This document shows, piece after piece, positions 1 through 6,125 of a DNA stretch of 12,135 nucleotides. Source of the stretch: CAZAEL01 sp964484135. Lineage in GTDB: Bacteria; Elusimicrobiota; Elusimicrobia; FEN-1173. The notes beneath the pieces are model-generated. The model worked only from the letters and a program-made list of their open reading frames with translations. It had not been told where the DNA came from and ran no database searches. Numbering within the stretch: the stretch's first letter is position 1; each line of letters begins with the position of its first letter. Location: positions 1-12,135 of the forward strand of contig CAZAEL010000060.1 in the NCBI GenBank assembly GCA_964484135.1. The letters are read 5' to 3'. A program made the translations under genes and the position numbers.

Positions 1-87
1 GTCGCCTCCGTCTCCCCAAAAACGCCTCCTCTCATGACGGCCCCACGGGGAGAAAAAATTAGTGAATCTCAAATAGAGAGTTGATAT

Positions 88-984
88 ATGCTCTTCTTCA
101 TTGATGAAAGTGGTCACGACAGAGGGTTTGCCCCTTATGAGGTTTTGGCTGGCGTGGCTATCAACGAACGAGATCTTTGGAATTTCATTCAAGCCGTTCG
201 AAAACTTGAACTCGAGTATTTTGGCATGGTCTTGTCTTCTGTTGGTATAGAGTTGAAGGGTGGAAAGTTACTTAAAAACAAAGCGTTTCGTTTGGCACGT
301 CAAGGGCCACCCATAGATAAATTTCAGAGACAACAATTGGCCAAAACATTTTTGGAGAAAGGGTGGAGCGAACACAATGGTGGGCCACTGGAATCTCGTT
401 CAACAGAAGAATACACGGCGTACGGTCAATCGGTTCTTTAGTTTGTAGTTAAATTATTAGATTTGTCCGCTGCTTATAGAATAAAAACCTTTGCGGCTGT
501 TGTTGACAAGAATGCTCCACGATTGGAAGGTAGTTCTGTGCTTCGGAAGGATTACTCGTACCTTTTCGAGCGGTTTTTTTACTATTTGGAAGATATTGGG
601 AATGATGAAATGGGATTAATAGTATTTGATGAATTGGAAAAAGCGCAGAGTCGAATTCTTCTTAATCAAATGGACAGCTATTTTCGACACCCTGGAAAAG
701 GCTCTCAAAGAAGCGCAAAAATTGTTCCGGAGCCATTTTTTGTCCACAGCGATCTAACCACGCTTGTTCAGTTGGCTGATATTGTTGGTTACTGTCTTAA
801 CTGGGGTGGGCGATTTAATCAGAGAATGACTCAGCCAATTCGTACTGAAATTAAGCAATATGCCGACGTTATTTTGAGGATGCAGTACCGGGGAAAAAGG
901 ATGGACGACATGGGGTTGCGAGAATGGGACACTTACGGGATATTTTTTCTTGATGATTTACGGCCACGGCAGGAACGGGAATAA
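88..984 (+). pseudogene. DUF3800 family protein, interrupted by an in-frame amber codon
   Basis: One reading frame runs from ATG 88 to TAA 982-984 with a single internal stop, TAG at 439-441 (codon 118). The two halves (117 codons, then a stretch that could restart at TTG 463) stay in the same frame and join sensibly across the stop. The N-terminus MLFFIDESGHD carries the FIDESG motif of DUF3800. The second half has VFDELEKAQSR and near its end SDLTTLVQLADIVGY, the D...LADxxxY signature of the family. Full length would be 298 codons including the amber, normal for DUF3800, so neither half alone is a complete protein. The fold is RNase H-like and the proteins occur often in mobile or defence contexts; the biochemical role is not settled. 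The gene is clearly AT-richer than everything to its right and lies beside a tRNA gene, suggesting horizontal acquisition. The stop may be a real nonsense mutation, a sequencing error or a readthrough site. The family call is firm; the pseudogene status is an inference. Confidence 0.8.
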
Positions 985-1069
985 AAAAAGGCAATGCTGG
1001 GGTTGCCCCCAACAAAGCCTCCATACTTATTATAAAACCAATGGACTCAAAAATCAATACTTTTAAAAA

Positions 1070-1158
1070 TGGTGCCGGGGAAGGGACTTGAACCCTTACG
1101 CCGCCTAAGCGACTCGAGATTTTGAGTCTCGCGCGTCTGCCAATTCCGCCACCCCGGC
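1070..1158 (-). tRNA. tRNA-Leu (anticodon CAA)
   Basis: Read on the minus strand, the acceptor stem GCCGGGG (5' end at 1158) pairs with CCCCGGC, followed by discriminator A and an encoded CCA (1072-1070). The T arm is AAGGG-TTCAAGT-CCCTT. The anticodon stem CGAGA/TCTCG closes the seven-base loop CTCAAAA, which puts CAA at positions 34-36, reading UUG. A long variable arm (after TCTCG and before the T arm, with a GTCGC..GGCGGC-like hairpin) makes it a class II tRNA, as expected for leucine. Length is 89 nt with CCA. It has its own promoter at 1169-1198. The foreign-looking AT-rich DNA lies on its 3' side. Confidence 0.96.
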
Positions 1159-1168
1159 AAGAAAGTCC

Positions 1169-1198
1169 ATTATCCCTTTTTCCGCCGGGGGGTGTCAA
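1169..1198 (-). promoter_or_regulatory. sigma70-type promoter of tRNA-Leu
   Basis: On the minus strand there is a perfect -35 TTGACA (1198-1193), an 18-nt spacer and -10 GATAAT (1174-1169, 5 of 6). The predicted start near 1162 is only about four bases before the mature tRNA 5' end at 1158, giving a very short 5' leader. The spacing and hexamers are seen directly; promoter activity is inferred. Confidence 0.75.
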
Positions 1199-1210
1199 CG
1201 AAGCCCAAGG

Positions 1211-1250
1211 CTAGATTGCTTCGTCGCTACGCTTCTCGCAATGACAACAC
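1211..1250. repeat. REP-like dispersed palindromic element
   Basis: The core ATTGC...GCAAT (1215-1242) is an imperfect palindrome with an inner CGT-CGCT-ACG hairpin. Read on the minus strand it is the 'CATTGCGAGAAGCGTAGCGACGAAGCAATCT' type, spelled here by description: CATTGCGAG, then AGCGTAGCGACG, then AAGCAATCT. I recognise this from many unrelated bacterial genomes, where it gives spurious peptides such as HCEKRSDEAI; that very peptide is encoded on the minus strand here. Only one copy is in the window. It overlaps the upstream candidate start of nfo (ATG 1241), so that ATG is part of the repeat. Confidence 0.7.
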
Positions 1251-1258
1251 AAAAATCT

Positions 1259-2113
1259 ATGAAAATCGGCGTTCATTGCTCCGTGAGGAACGGTTTCGTC
1301 GCGGCCCTGCGGGAGGCCCACGCCCTGGGGTGCGACACATTGCAAATTTTCACCCAGAGCCCCCGGGGCTGGCGCACCCGCGTGTACGCGGAGGAGGAGT
1401 TCACCGCCTTCCGTCAGGAACGGGCGAAGCTGAACATGGGGCCGGTGGTGGTGCATTCGCCGTACCTGCCCAACCTGTGCACGTCGGACGAGGCGTTGTA
1501 CCGCCGTTCCATCCGGGCGCTGGCGGACGATCTGCAGCGGTGCGAGAAGCTGGGCGCGGAGTATTTGGTGATCCATGTGGGCGCTTTTTCGCCGGACAAG
1601 GATCTGGGCACGGGTTTGAAGCGGTTGTCCGCGGCCCTGGAGGAAACCCTGGGCACCGTGCCCGGCAAGGCCCAGGTGCTGATCGAGAACGTGGCCGGGG
1701 GCGGTCGGCGCATCGGCGGGCTTTTCCCGGAAATTCGGAAGATTTTCGAAAGCGTGCGAAACAGGGAGCGGTTGGGCGTGTGTTTCGACACCTGCCACGC
1801 CCTGGGCGCCGGGTACAACCTGGCCCGGGACCACGGCGTGGACGACGCGCTCAAGGAATTCGACCGGGAGGTGGGGCTGGAGGCCGTCAAGGTCTTCCAC
1901 GTGAACGATTCCAAGGCCCCGCTGGGCAGCCATCGGGATTTGCACCAGCACATCGGCCGGGGCCACGTGGGCCTGGAGGGGTTCCGGCGCATTTTCCGCC
2001 ATCCGGCCTTCAAGGACCGGGCCCTGATCCTGGAAACGCCCAAGGACACGCCCGGGGCGGACCGGGACAACATGCAGCGCCTGCGCGCCTGCCTGCCCCG
2101 GTCAGCCGACTAG
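1259..2113 (+). CDS. nfo: endonuclease IV (AP endonuclease, apurinic/apyrimidinic site repair)
   Basis: Cleaves the DNA backbone 5' of abasic sites and trims 3'-blocked ends in base excision repair, using a trinuclear zinc centre in a TIM barrel. From ATG 1259 (MKIGVHCSVRNG) all nine zinc ligands of the family can be placed: H66 (VVHSPY), H106 (VIHVGA), E143 (IENVAG), D177 and H180 (FDTCHALG), H214 (VFHVND), D227 and H229 (HRDLHQHIG) and E259 (LILETP). The numbering runs two to three residues below that of E. coli Nfo, which supports this start. An in-frame ATG at 1241 would add six residues but lies inside the REP-like repeat. Neither start has a clear Shine-Dalgarno site and I see no good sigma70 promoter, so the repeat may have replaced the native upstream region. 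Length is 284 aa, normal. The gene ends 27 bases before a strong terminator and is convergent with the lipoprotein gene. Confidence 0.96.
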   Translation: MKIGVHCSVRNGFVAALREAHALGCDTLQIFTQSPRGWRTRVYAEEEFTAFRQERAKLNMGPVVVHSPYLPNLCTSDEALYRRSIRALADDLQRCEKLGAEYLVIHVGAFSPDKDLGTGLKRLSAALEETLGTVPGKAQVLIENVAGGGRRIGGLFPEIRKIFESVRNRERLGVCFDTCHALGAGYNLARDHGVDDALKEFDREVGLEAVKVFHVNDSKAPLGSHRDLHQHIGRGHVGLEGFRRIFRHPAFKDRALILETPKDTPGADRDNMQRLRACLPRSAD

Positions 2114-2140
2114 CCCTTCCGGCCTCTCCCGCGCAAAAGC

Positions 2141-2172
2141 AAAAAAGCCTCCCCGCGAAGGGAGGCTTTTTT
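2141..2172. terminator. bidirectional intrinsic terminator between nfo and the lipoprotein gene
   Basis: The perfect stem GCCTCCC/GGGAGGC (2147-2153 with 2160-2166) has a six-base loop CGCGAA. It is flanked by A6 on the left (2141-2146) and T6 on the right (2167-2172), so both transcripts read a GC hairpin followed by a U-tract. It fits termination of nfo on the plus strand and of the convergent lipoprotein gene on the minus strand. Confidence 0.92.
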
Positions 2173-2194
2173 GTTCTTAAGACTTAAGGCGCGT

Positions 2195-2716
2195 TTATTG
2201 TTTGTTGAAGATTGTGGCGTTGGAGGATTGGGTCCAGGGCGTTTCGGTGCTGGTCTGTCCCTCGGTGCAGGGTTCGCAACTCGTGCCGCCGGCGGTGAGT
2301 GACATCGTGCTGGCCGTGAGCGGGCCCGTGAGGGTGGGAGTGGAAACGCCGGAGCCCCCGCAGGTGTTGGCGGTGGTGTTGTCTATGTTGAGCGTGACTT
2401 GGGTGCTCTGGCGGGTTCCCGTGATCGTGCCGGAGCCGCCGGGGGTGGAATAGGTGCCGGTGATGGTGCCGTTGTTGTCCGTCAGTACCAGTGTGAGCGT
2501 GCTGGTGCTGCTGCGGTTGCCGCCGCAAGTGCCTGGGTCCGCGACGGTGATGGTGATGGTGCCGATCCAGGTGCCGGTGGCGGAAACGCTGCTGGAGGTG
2601 GTGGTGCCGCCGCTGCTTGTGGTGTTGTCATCGTCTTTTTTGTTGCAGGAGACCGCGGTCAGACTCACGGCCGCGGCCAGGAGGGAAAACATCCCCGCTT
2701 TCAACGCTCTTTTCAT
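2195..2716 (-). CDS. small Thr/Ser/Gly-rich lipoprotein of unknown function
   Basis: The start at ATG 2716 is chosen because it begins a classical lipoprotein signal: MKRALKAG (basic), a hydrophobic stretch, and the lipobox AVSC with the lipidated Cys at residue 24. An AAGGGG ribosome site lies nine bases upstream (2731-2726). The frame is open further upstream to 2773, but that would bury the signal. The mature protein starts C-N-K-K-D-D-D, then has a Thr/Ser/Gly linker (about residues 30-45), then a beta-rich region with repeated GT motifs (TGTWIGTITITV, GTITGTYSTPGG, GTITGT). This resembles the beta-barrel or sandwich domains of many small secreted proteins. Four more cysteines (two in TCGG motifs, two in CEPC) could form two disulfides. 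Asn at +2 is compatible with outer-membrane sorting where the Lol rules of E. coli apply. Length is 173 aa. No specific family is recognised. It is divergent from the histidine kinase gene, with a CRP-type operator between them. Confidence 0.83.
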   Translation of the reverse strand: MKRALKAGMFSLLAAAVSLTAVSCNKKDDDNTTSSGGTTTSSSVSATGTWIGTITITVADPGTCGGNRSSTSTLTLVLTDNNGTITGTYSTPGGSGTITGTRQSTQVTLNIDNTTANTCGGSGVSTPTLTGPLTASTMSLTAGGTSCEPCTEGQTSTETPWTQSSNATIFNKQ

Positions 2717-2746
2717 GGCAATGGTCCCCTTGAGATGGTTTGTTTC

Positions 2747-2770
2747 TTCCACGACGCCATTGGCGTGGAA
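2747..2770 (-). promoter_or_regulatory. inverted repeat in the lipoprotein 5' leader, with upstream -10-like box
   Basis: ACGCCA-T-TGGCGT (2754-2766) is flanked by TTCC (2747-2750) and GGAA (2767-2770), a ten-base-pair dyad with one 3-nt bulge. It sits between the Shine-Dalgarno site and a possible minus-strand -10 CATAAT (2788-2783). No good -35 is present at 16-18 bases, so this promoter would probably need activation, for example from the CRP-type site at 2818-2833. It could be a leader hairpin or an operator; the role is inferred. Confidence 0.4.
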
Positions 2771-2817
2771 CACGTCAAAGGGATTATGTAAGAAAAAGAC
2801 GTCATTTCATAAGGGGG

Positions 2818-2833
2818 TGTGACGAAAGTCACA
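2818..2833. promoter_or_regulatory. CRP-type operator, perfect TGTGA-N6-TCACA
   Basis: TGTGA (2818-2822), six bases CGAAAG, then TCACA (2829-2833) is an exact match to the CRP consensus half-sites and spacing. The two inner positions extend the dyad (TGTGAC/GTCACA). It lies between the divergent lipoprotein and kinase genes. Its centre (2825.5) is about 65-70 bases upstream of the predicted kinase start, near class I activation distance, and about 50 upstream of the possible lipoprotein start. The CRP-type regulator at 9192-9875 has the Arg-Glu-Arg residues that read this half-site. A GNRA-looped RNA hairpin reading of the same bases is possible but the site lies outside both predicted transcripts. 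Confidence 0.65.
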
Positions 2834-2856
2834 TCCTCGTCCGGGCCCCCTTTTCG

Positions 2857-2886
2857 TTGACCGTCCTTCCGCCGTTTTGATATACT
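2857..2886 (+). promoter_or_regulatory. sigma70-type promoter of the histidine kinase operon
   Basis: The -35 TTGACC (2857-2862, 5 of 6), an 18-nt spacer and -10 TATACT (2881-2886, 5 of 6). The predicted start is near 2893, leaving a leader of about 150 bases before the kinase ATG at 3044. The remainder of the 2717-3043 gap holds the CRP-type site, two leader dyads and nothing else I can recognise. Confidence 0.72.
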
Positions 2887-2897
2887 TCCCGAATGAG

Positions 2898-2918
2898 CCC
2901 AAAGATGAGGTCTTTGGG
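2898..2918 (+). promoter_or_regulatory. perfect 8-bp hairpin at the start of the kinase leader
   Basis: CCCAAAGA (2898-2905), loop TGAGG, TCTTTGGG (2911-2918). It begins about five bases after the predicted transcription start, so it would sit at the 5' end of the kinase mRNA, where such hairpins can protect transcripts or act as binding sites. It could equally be an operator just downstream of the promoter. No T-tract follows, so it is not an intrinsic terminator. Confidence 0.45.
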
Positions 2919-3043
2919 CGGAAAACAGGCGTTTCCGTCCAAGAGATCGCGCGTCTCCGGGGGGATCGTTTCAAGGGAAACGGCGGGGCCGCCGCCGCGC
3001 GGCTTCCCTTTTGCCCCCGTCTTCCGTCCTTCCTGAAAATCCC

Positions 3044-4627
3044 ATGGAAACCGCGCCCACCGACACGTCCCTGAGCGTCGAAGATTTCGAGCTCCTGCTC
3101 CAGGCCAACCGCATCCTGTCCTCCAAGCTGGACACCACGGGCCTCCTGGAGGCGGTGATGGAGCTGGCCGCCCGCGTGGTCAAGGCGGAGACGGCCTCCA
3201 TCCTGCTTTTGGACGAGCGGACCAACGAGCTGTATTTCAACGTGGCCCTGGGCGAGGCCGGCGCCCAGATCAAGGAGATCCGCCTGAAGATGGGCGAGGG
3301 TCTGGCCGGCTGGGTGGCGGAGCACCGACAGGCCGTGATCGTGAACGACACGCGCAACGACCCCCGCTGGAGCGGCAAGGGCGACGAGAAGAGCGATTTC
3401 ACCACGCGGCAGATTTTGGCCGTGCCCATCATGACCAAAGGCAGGCTCCTGGGCGTGGTGGAGGCCATCAACCGGCGCAACAACACCCCCTTCACCGAGC
3501 AGGACCTGAAGGCCTTCGAGGCCTTCGCGTCGCAGACCGCCATCGCCATCGAGAACGCCCGGCTCTTTTCCGCGGTGAAGACCGAGAAGGAGAAGATCGG
3601 CACGGTCTTCGCCGAGATGTCCGACGGCGCCCTCCTGGTGGACGAGGCCGGCAACATCCAGCTCATGAACGCGGCCGCGGGGCACATGTTCGGGGTGCCG
3701 CCGGAGAGCGCGGTGGGCGAGCTGAACGCGCGCCACCTGATGAAGGACTTCCTGTCGGTCCCGCCCCTGGAAGCGGTGATGGAAAGCCGCGAGACCACGT
3801 CGGTCATGGAGCTGAAGCGGCGCGAGGGCAAGTCGTTCTACCTTTCCGCGGTGGTGAACCGGCTGCCGGGCGGGGAGAACGAGCCGGCGGGGTTTTTGAT
3901 CGTCCTGCACGACGTGACGGAACAGCGTCGGGAGGAGATGCTGAAGCGGAACTTCCTGTCCCTGATCTCCCACAAGCTGAAAACGCCGCTCGTGACGATC
4001 TCCGGGTACGCGCCCCTGCTCCTGGAGGAGTCCAGCCATTTGAACGATTTCCAGAAGAAGGCCCTGACCACCATCAAGAACCAGGGCATGCACCTGTCCA
4101 GCCTGGTGGACAAGCTTTTGAACTTCAGCCTCGTGGAGTCCGAGACGCTCAACCTGGAGACCCTGCCGGTGTTCCTCAAAGAGCTGGTGGAGGAGGTGGC
4201 CGGCCACATGAAGCCCTACCTGGAGGGCCAGGGCGCGGCCCTGACGCAGGACCCGTCCCTGCTCTCCCTGCCGGCCGTGAAGGGAGACGCGGAGCGCCTG
4301 CGGGAGGTGTTGCGCAACCTGATCGAGAACGCGGTCAAGTTCAACCGCGGGCCGGAAAAGCTCGTCCGCATTTTCGGCGGGGCGGACGGCGCGGGCGTCC
4401 GCCTGAGCGTGGCGGACAACGGCCCGGGCATCCCTCCCGAGGAACATCCGCGGATCTTCCAGAAGTTTTACCAGATCGAGGACTCTTTCACCGGGCAGGT
4501 GGAGGGCGCGGGCCTGGGCTTGGCCCTGGTCAAGCGCATCGTGGAGGCCCACGGCGGGACCGTGGGCGTGGACTCCGCCCCGGGCCGCGGCAGCACGTTT
4601 TTCATCACACTCCCCGTCGCTTCTTGA
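3044..4627 (+). CDS. soluble GAF-PAS sensor histidine kinase
   Basis: A cytosolic two-component sensor of 527 aa with no membrane segment. Domains in order: GAF (about 20-175), PAS (about 185-295, opening IGTVFAEMSDGALLVDEAGNI), HisKA dimerisation/phosphoacceptor (about 303-370) and HATPase (about 410-525). The phosphoacceptor is H310 in ISHKLKTPLV. The ATP-binding boxes are complete: N box NLIENAVKFN (N429), G1 DNGPGIP (D458), F box IFQKFYQ, and G2 GAGLGLALVKRIVEAHGG. The residue after the His is Lys rather than the usual Glu/Asp, as in the HKLKTP subgroup. Small-molecule or redox sensing by the GAF or PAS domain is plausible but the ligand cannot be read. The start at ATG 3044 begins just ahead of the GAF domain; a TTG at 3011 is an alternative, and neither has a strong ribosome site. 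No response regulator is adjacent, so this is an orphan kinase here. tldD starts 27 bases after its stop, so they are likely cotranscribed. Confidence 0.93.
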   Translation: METAPTDTSLSVEDFELLLQANRILSSKLDTTGLLEAVMELAARVVKAETASILLLDERTNELYFNVALGEAGAQIKEIRLKMGEGLAGWVAEHRQAVIVNDTRNDPRWSGKGDEKSDFTTRQILAVPIMTKGRLLGVVEAINRRNNTPFTEQDLKAFEAFASQTAIAIENARLFSAVKTEKEKIGTVFAEMSDGALLVDEAGNIQLMNAAAGHMFGVPPESAVGELNARHLMKDFLSVPPLEAVMESRETTSVMELKRREGKSFYLSAVVNRLPGGENEPAGFLIVLHDVTEQRREEMLKRNFLSLISHKLKTPLVTISGYAPLLLEESSHLNDFQKKALTTIKNQGMHLSSLVDKLLNFSLVESETLNLETLPVFLKELVEEVAGHMKPYLEGQGAALTQDPSLLSLPAVKGDAERLREVLRNLIENAVKFNRGPEKLVRIFGGADGAGVRLSVADNGPGIPPEEHPRIFQKFYQIEDSFTGQVEGAGLGLALVKRIVEAHGGTVGVDSAPGRGSTFFITLPVAS

Positions 4628-4654
4628 CCCGCCGCTAGAGAAAAGACGCGCTTC

Positions 4655-6043
4655 ATGCCATTCTCTCCCCAACGCTGCCTGCCCTATTTGACGGGCGGAG
4701 ACTTCTCGGACGCGTACCTGGAGGAAACCTCCACCTTGTCCCTGCAATGGGAGGACAACCGCCTGGACGAGGTGGTCCAGGGCCGCAGCGCGGGCGTGGG
4801 CCTCCGCTGCCTGCGCGGGGAGGAGACGCTGTACGGCCACGTGGACTGCCGGGGCCCCTTGAGCCGGGGGCTGTCTTCGGAAGAGCGGGCCCGCCTGGCG
4901 CGGCTGGCGCGGGACCTGTTCCCGGCCCCGTCCCGCCGGCCGAAATCCTTTTCCGGGGCCGTGTCCCGCCGGAGCCACGGCGTGAGCGTGCCGCCGGAGG
5001 CCGTTCCCTTGGCCGAGAAGGTGAAACTCTTGGAACGGGCGGAGCGGGCCGCCCGCCGCCTGGCCGGGGTGCGGCAGGTGACGGTGTCCTACGGGGAGCG
5101 CCTGAAGCGCACGGCGTACGTGGATTCCCGTGGAACGGCCTGCGAGGAGGAGAGGACCTACGGCGTCCTGTCCGTGGAGGTGGCCGCGGGCCGCGGCGGC
5201 CTTTTGCAGACCGGGCACGAATCCGCGGGCGGGCTGGGCGGCTTTGAGCTGTTCAGCCGCGACACACCGGAAGCGTTGGCCGAGACCGCGGCCCGGCGGG
5301 CCGTGGCCAAGCTGTCCGCGCCGCCCGCGCCCCTGGGGGAGATGCCGGTGGTGATCTCCTCGGCCGCGGGCGGCACCCTGATCCACGAGGCCATCGGCCA
5401 CGCCCTGGAGGCCGACGGCATCCAGCAGGGCACATCGCCGCACTTCGCCGGGAAGGTGGGCCGGGCCGTGGCCAACGAGCGGGTGTCGGTGCTGGACGAC
5501 CCCACGCTGAGCGGCCGGCGGGGATCTTTTTTCTTCGACGACGAGGGGACGCCTTCCGAGCGCACCGTCCTGGTGGACAAGGGGATTTTGAAGACCTACC
5601 TGTACGACCGGCGCACGGCCCGCCGGGACCGGCGGGCCTCCAACGGCCACGGCCGGCGGGAGTCCTACGCGCACAAACCCATCCCCCGCATGTCCAACAC
5701 CTTCGTGGCCCCCGGCCGGGACGACCCCCGGGCCGTCGTGCGGTCGCTCAAGCGGGGGCTCCTGGTGACGCGCATGGGCGGCGGCCAGGTGAACACGGCC
5801 ACGGGCGATTTCGTCTTCGAGGTGGAGGAGGGGTTCTGGGTGGAGTCCGGAAAGGTGAAGCACATGGTCCGGGGGGCCAGTCTTTTGGGCAACGGGGCCG
5901 AGGTCCTGCGCACCATCGACCGGGTGGGGTGGGACCTGGGCTGGTCCATCGGCACCTGCGGCAAGGAGGGCCAGGGCGTCCCGGTCTCCGACGGCGTGCC
6001 GACTTTACGAATTCCCAAGTTGGTGGTGGGAGGCGTGAAATAG
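4655..6043 (+). CDS. tldD: TldD-type metalloprotease (TldD/PmbA family)
   Basis: TldD forms a heterodimeric zinc protease with TldE (PmbA) that degrades unfolded peptides. In E. coli it processes the microcin B17 leader and degrades the antitoxin CcdA. The HExxxH zinc motif is present as HEAIGH (H244, E245, H248) followed by ALEADG. The third-ligand cysteine region is GTCGKEGQGVPVSDG with C435. SNTFVAPG and GGGQVNTATGDFVF are further family hallmarks, so this is the catalytic TldD rather than the TldE/PmbA half, which lacks HExxxH. Length is 462 aa, close to E. coli TldD (481). It follows the histidine kinase by 27 bases and probably shares its promoter. The tldE/pmbA partner, often adjacent, is not in this window: a nuclease gene comes next. 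Confidence 0.93.
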   Translation: MPFSPQRCLPYLTGGDFSDAYLEETSTLSLQWEDNRLDEVVQGRSAGVGLRCLRGEETLYGHVDCRGPLSRGLSSEERARLARLARDLFPAPSRRPKSFSGAVSRRSHGVSVPPEAVPLAEKVKLLERAERAARRLAGVRQVTVSYGERLKRTAYVDSRGTACEEERTYGVLSVEVAAGRGGLLQTGHESAGGLGGFELFSRDTPEALAETAARRAVAKLSAPPAPLGEMPVVISSAAGGTLIHEAIGHALEADGIQQGTSPHFAGKVGRAVANERVSVLDDPTLSGRRGSFFFDDEGTPSERTVLVDKGILKTYLYDRRTARRDRRASNGHGRRESYAHKPIPRMSNTFVAPGRDDPRAVVRSLKRGLLVTRMGGGQVNTATGDFVFEVEEGFWVESGKVKHMVRGASLLGNGAEVLRTIDRVGWDLGWSIGTCGKEGQGVPVSDGVPTLRIPKLVVGGVK

Positions 6044-6055
6044 ATAAGGCGTGCC

Positions 6056-6116
6056 GCCGTGCTTCTGTGCTTCAGTTAAAAGCTTTTAACCGCAGCACGG
6101 CAGAACCGAAGCACAG
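6056..6116. repeat. palindromic repeat with interleaved inverted arms
   Basis: The centre GTTAAAAGCTTTTAAC (6075-6090) is a perfect 16-bp palindrome. Two arms on the left, GCCGTGC (6056-6062) and CTGTGCTTC (6065-6073), are matched on the right by GCACGGC (6095-6101) and GAAGCACAG (6108-6116). The arms come in the order A-B-centre-A'-B', so they cannot all nest. A simple nested fold instead uses GTGCTTC (6059-6065) with GAAGCAC (6108-6114). The design resembles dispersed 'CTGTG...GTTAAAAGCTTTTAAC...CACAG' repeats I recall from other bacterial genomes. It fills the gap between tldD and the nuclease gene; bases just after it (AGGGG, about 6115-6119) can serve as the nuclease ribosome site. Confidence 0.7.
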
Positions 6117-6125
6117 GGGTTTCTC

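Noticed and set aside
1..84. Frame 1 is open from the window edge to TGA 82-84, possibly the tail of an upstream gene.
   Set aside because: Only 27 codons with no recognisable motif; an open stretch this short is expected by chance.
885..900. CCGGGGAA-like match to the 3' end of tRNA-Leu inside the DUF3800 gene, as a possible att remnant.
   Set aside because: Only about eight bases agree, within a coding region, and they do not bracket an element.
985..1020. Short hairpin (TGGGG-TTG-CCCCA) after the DUF3800 stop as a terminator.
   Set aside because: No T-tract follows and the stem is short.
1211..2187. Long overlapping open frames on both strands across nfo (for example minus 1211-2002, plus 1192-2187).
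   Set aside because: They shadow nfo in GC-rich DNA, are rich in Pro/Gly/Arg/His and show no family motifs.
2772..2805. Direct repeat ACGTCA (2772-2777 and 2800-2805) near the lipoprotein promoter.
   Set aside because: Six-base repeats are common by chance and the spacing is not a whole number of helical turns.
2807..5863. A 1018-codon open frame on the minus strand across the kinase and tldD.
   Set aside because: It is the antisense shadow of two well-supported genes; its composition (His/Arg/Gln/Gly-rich) is not protein-like.
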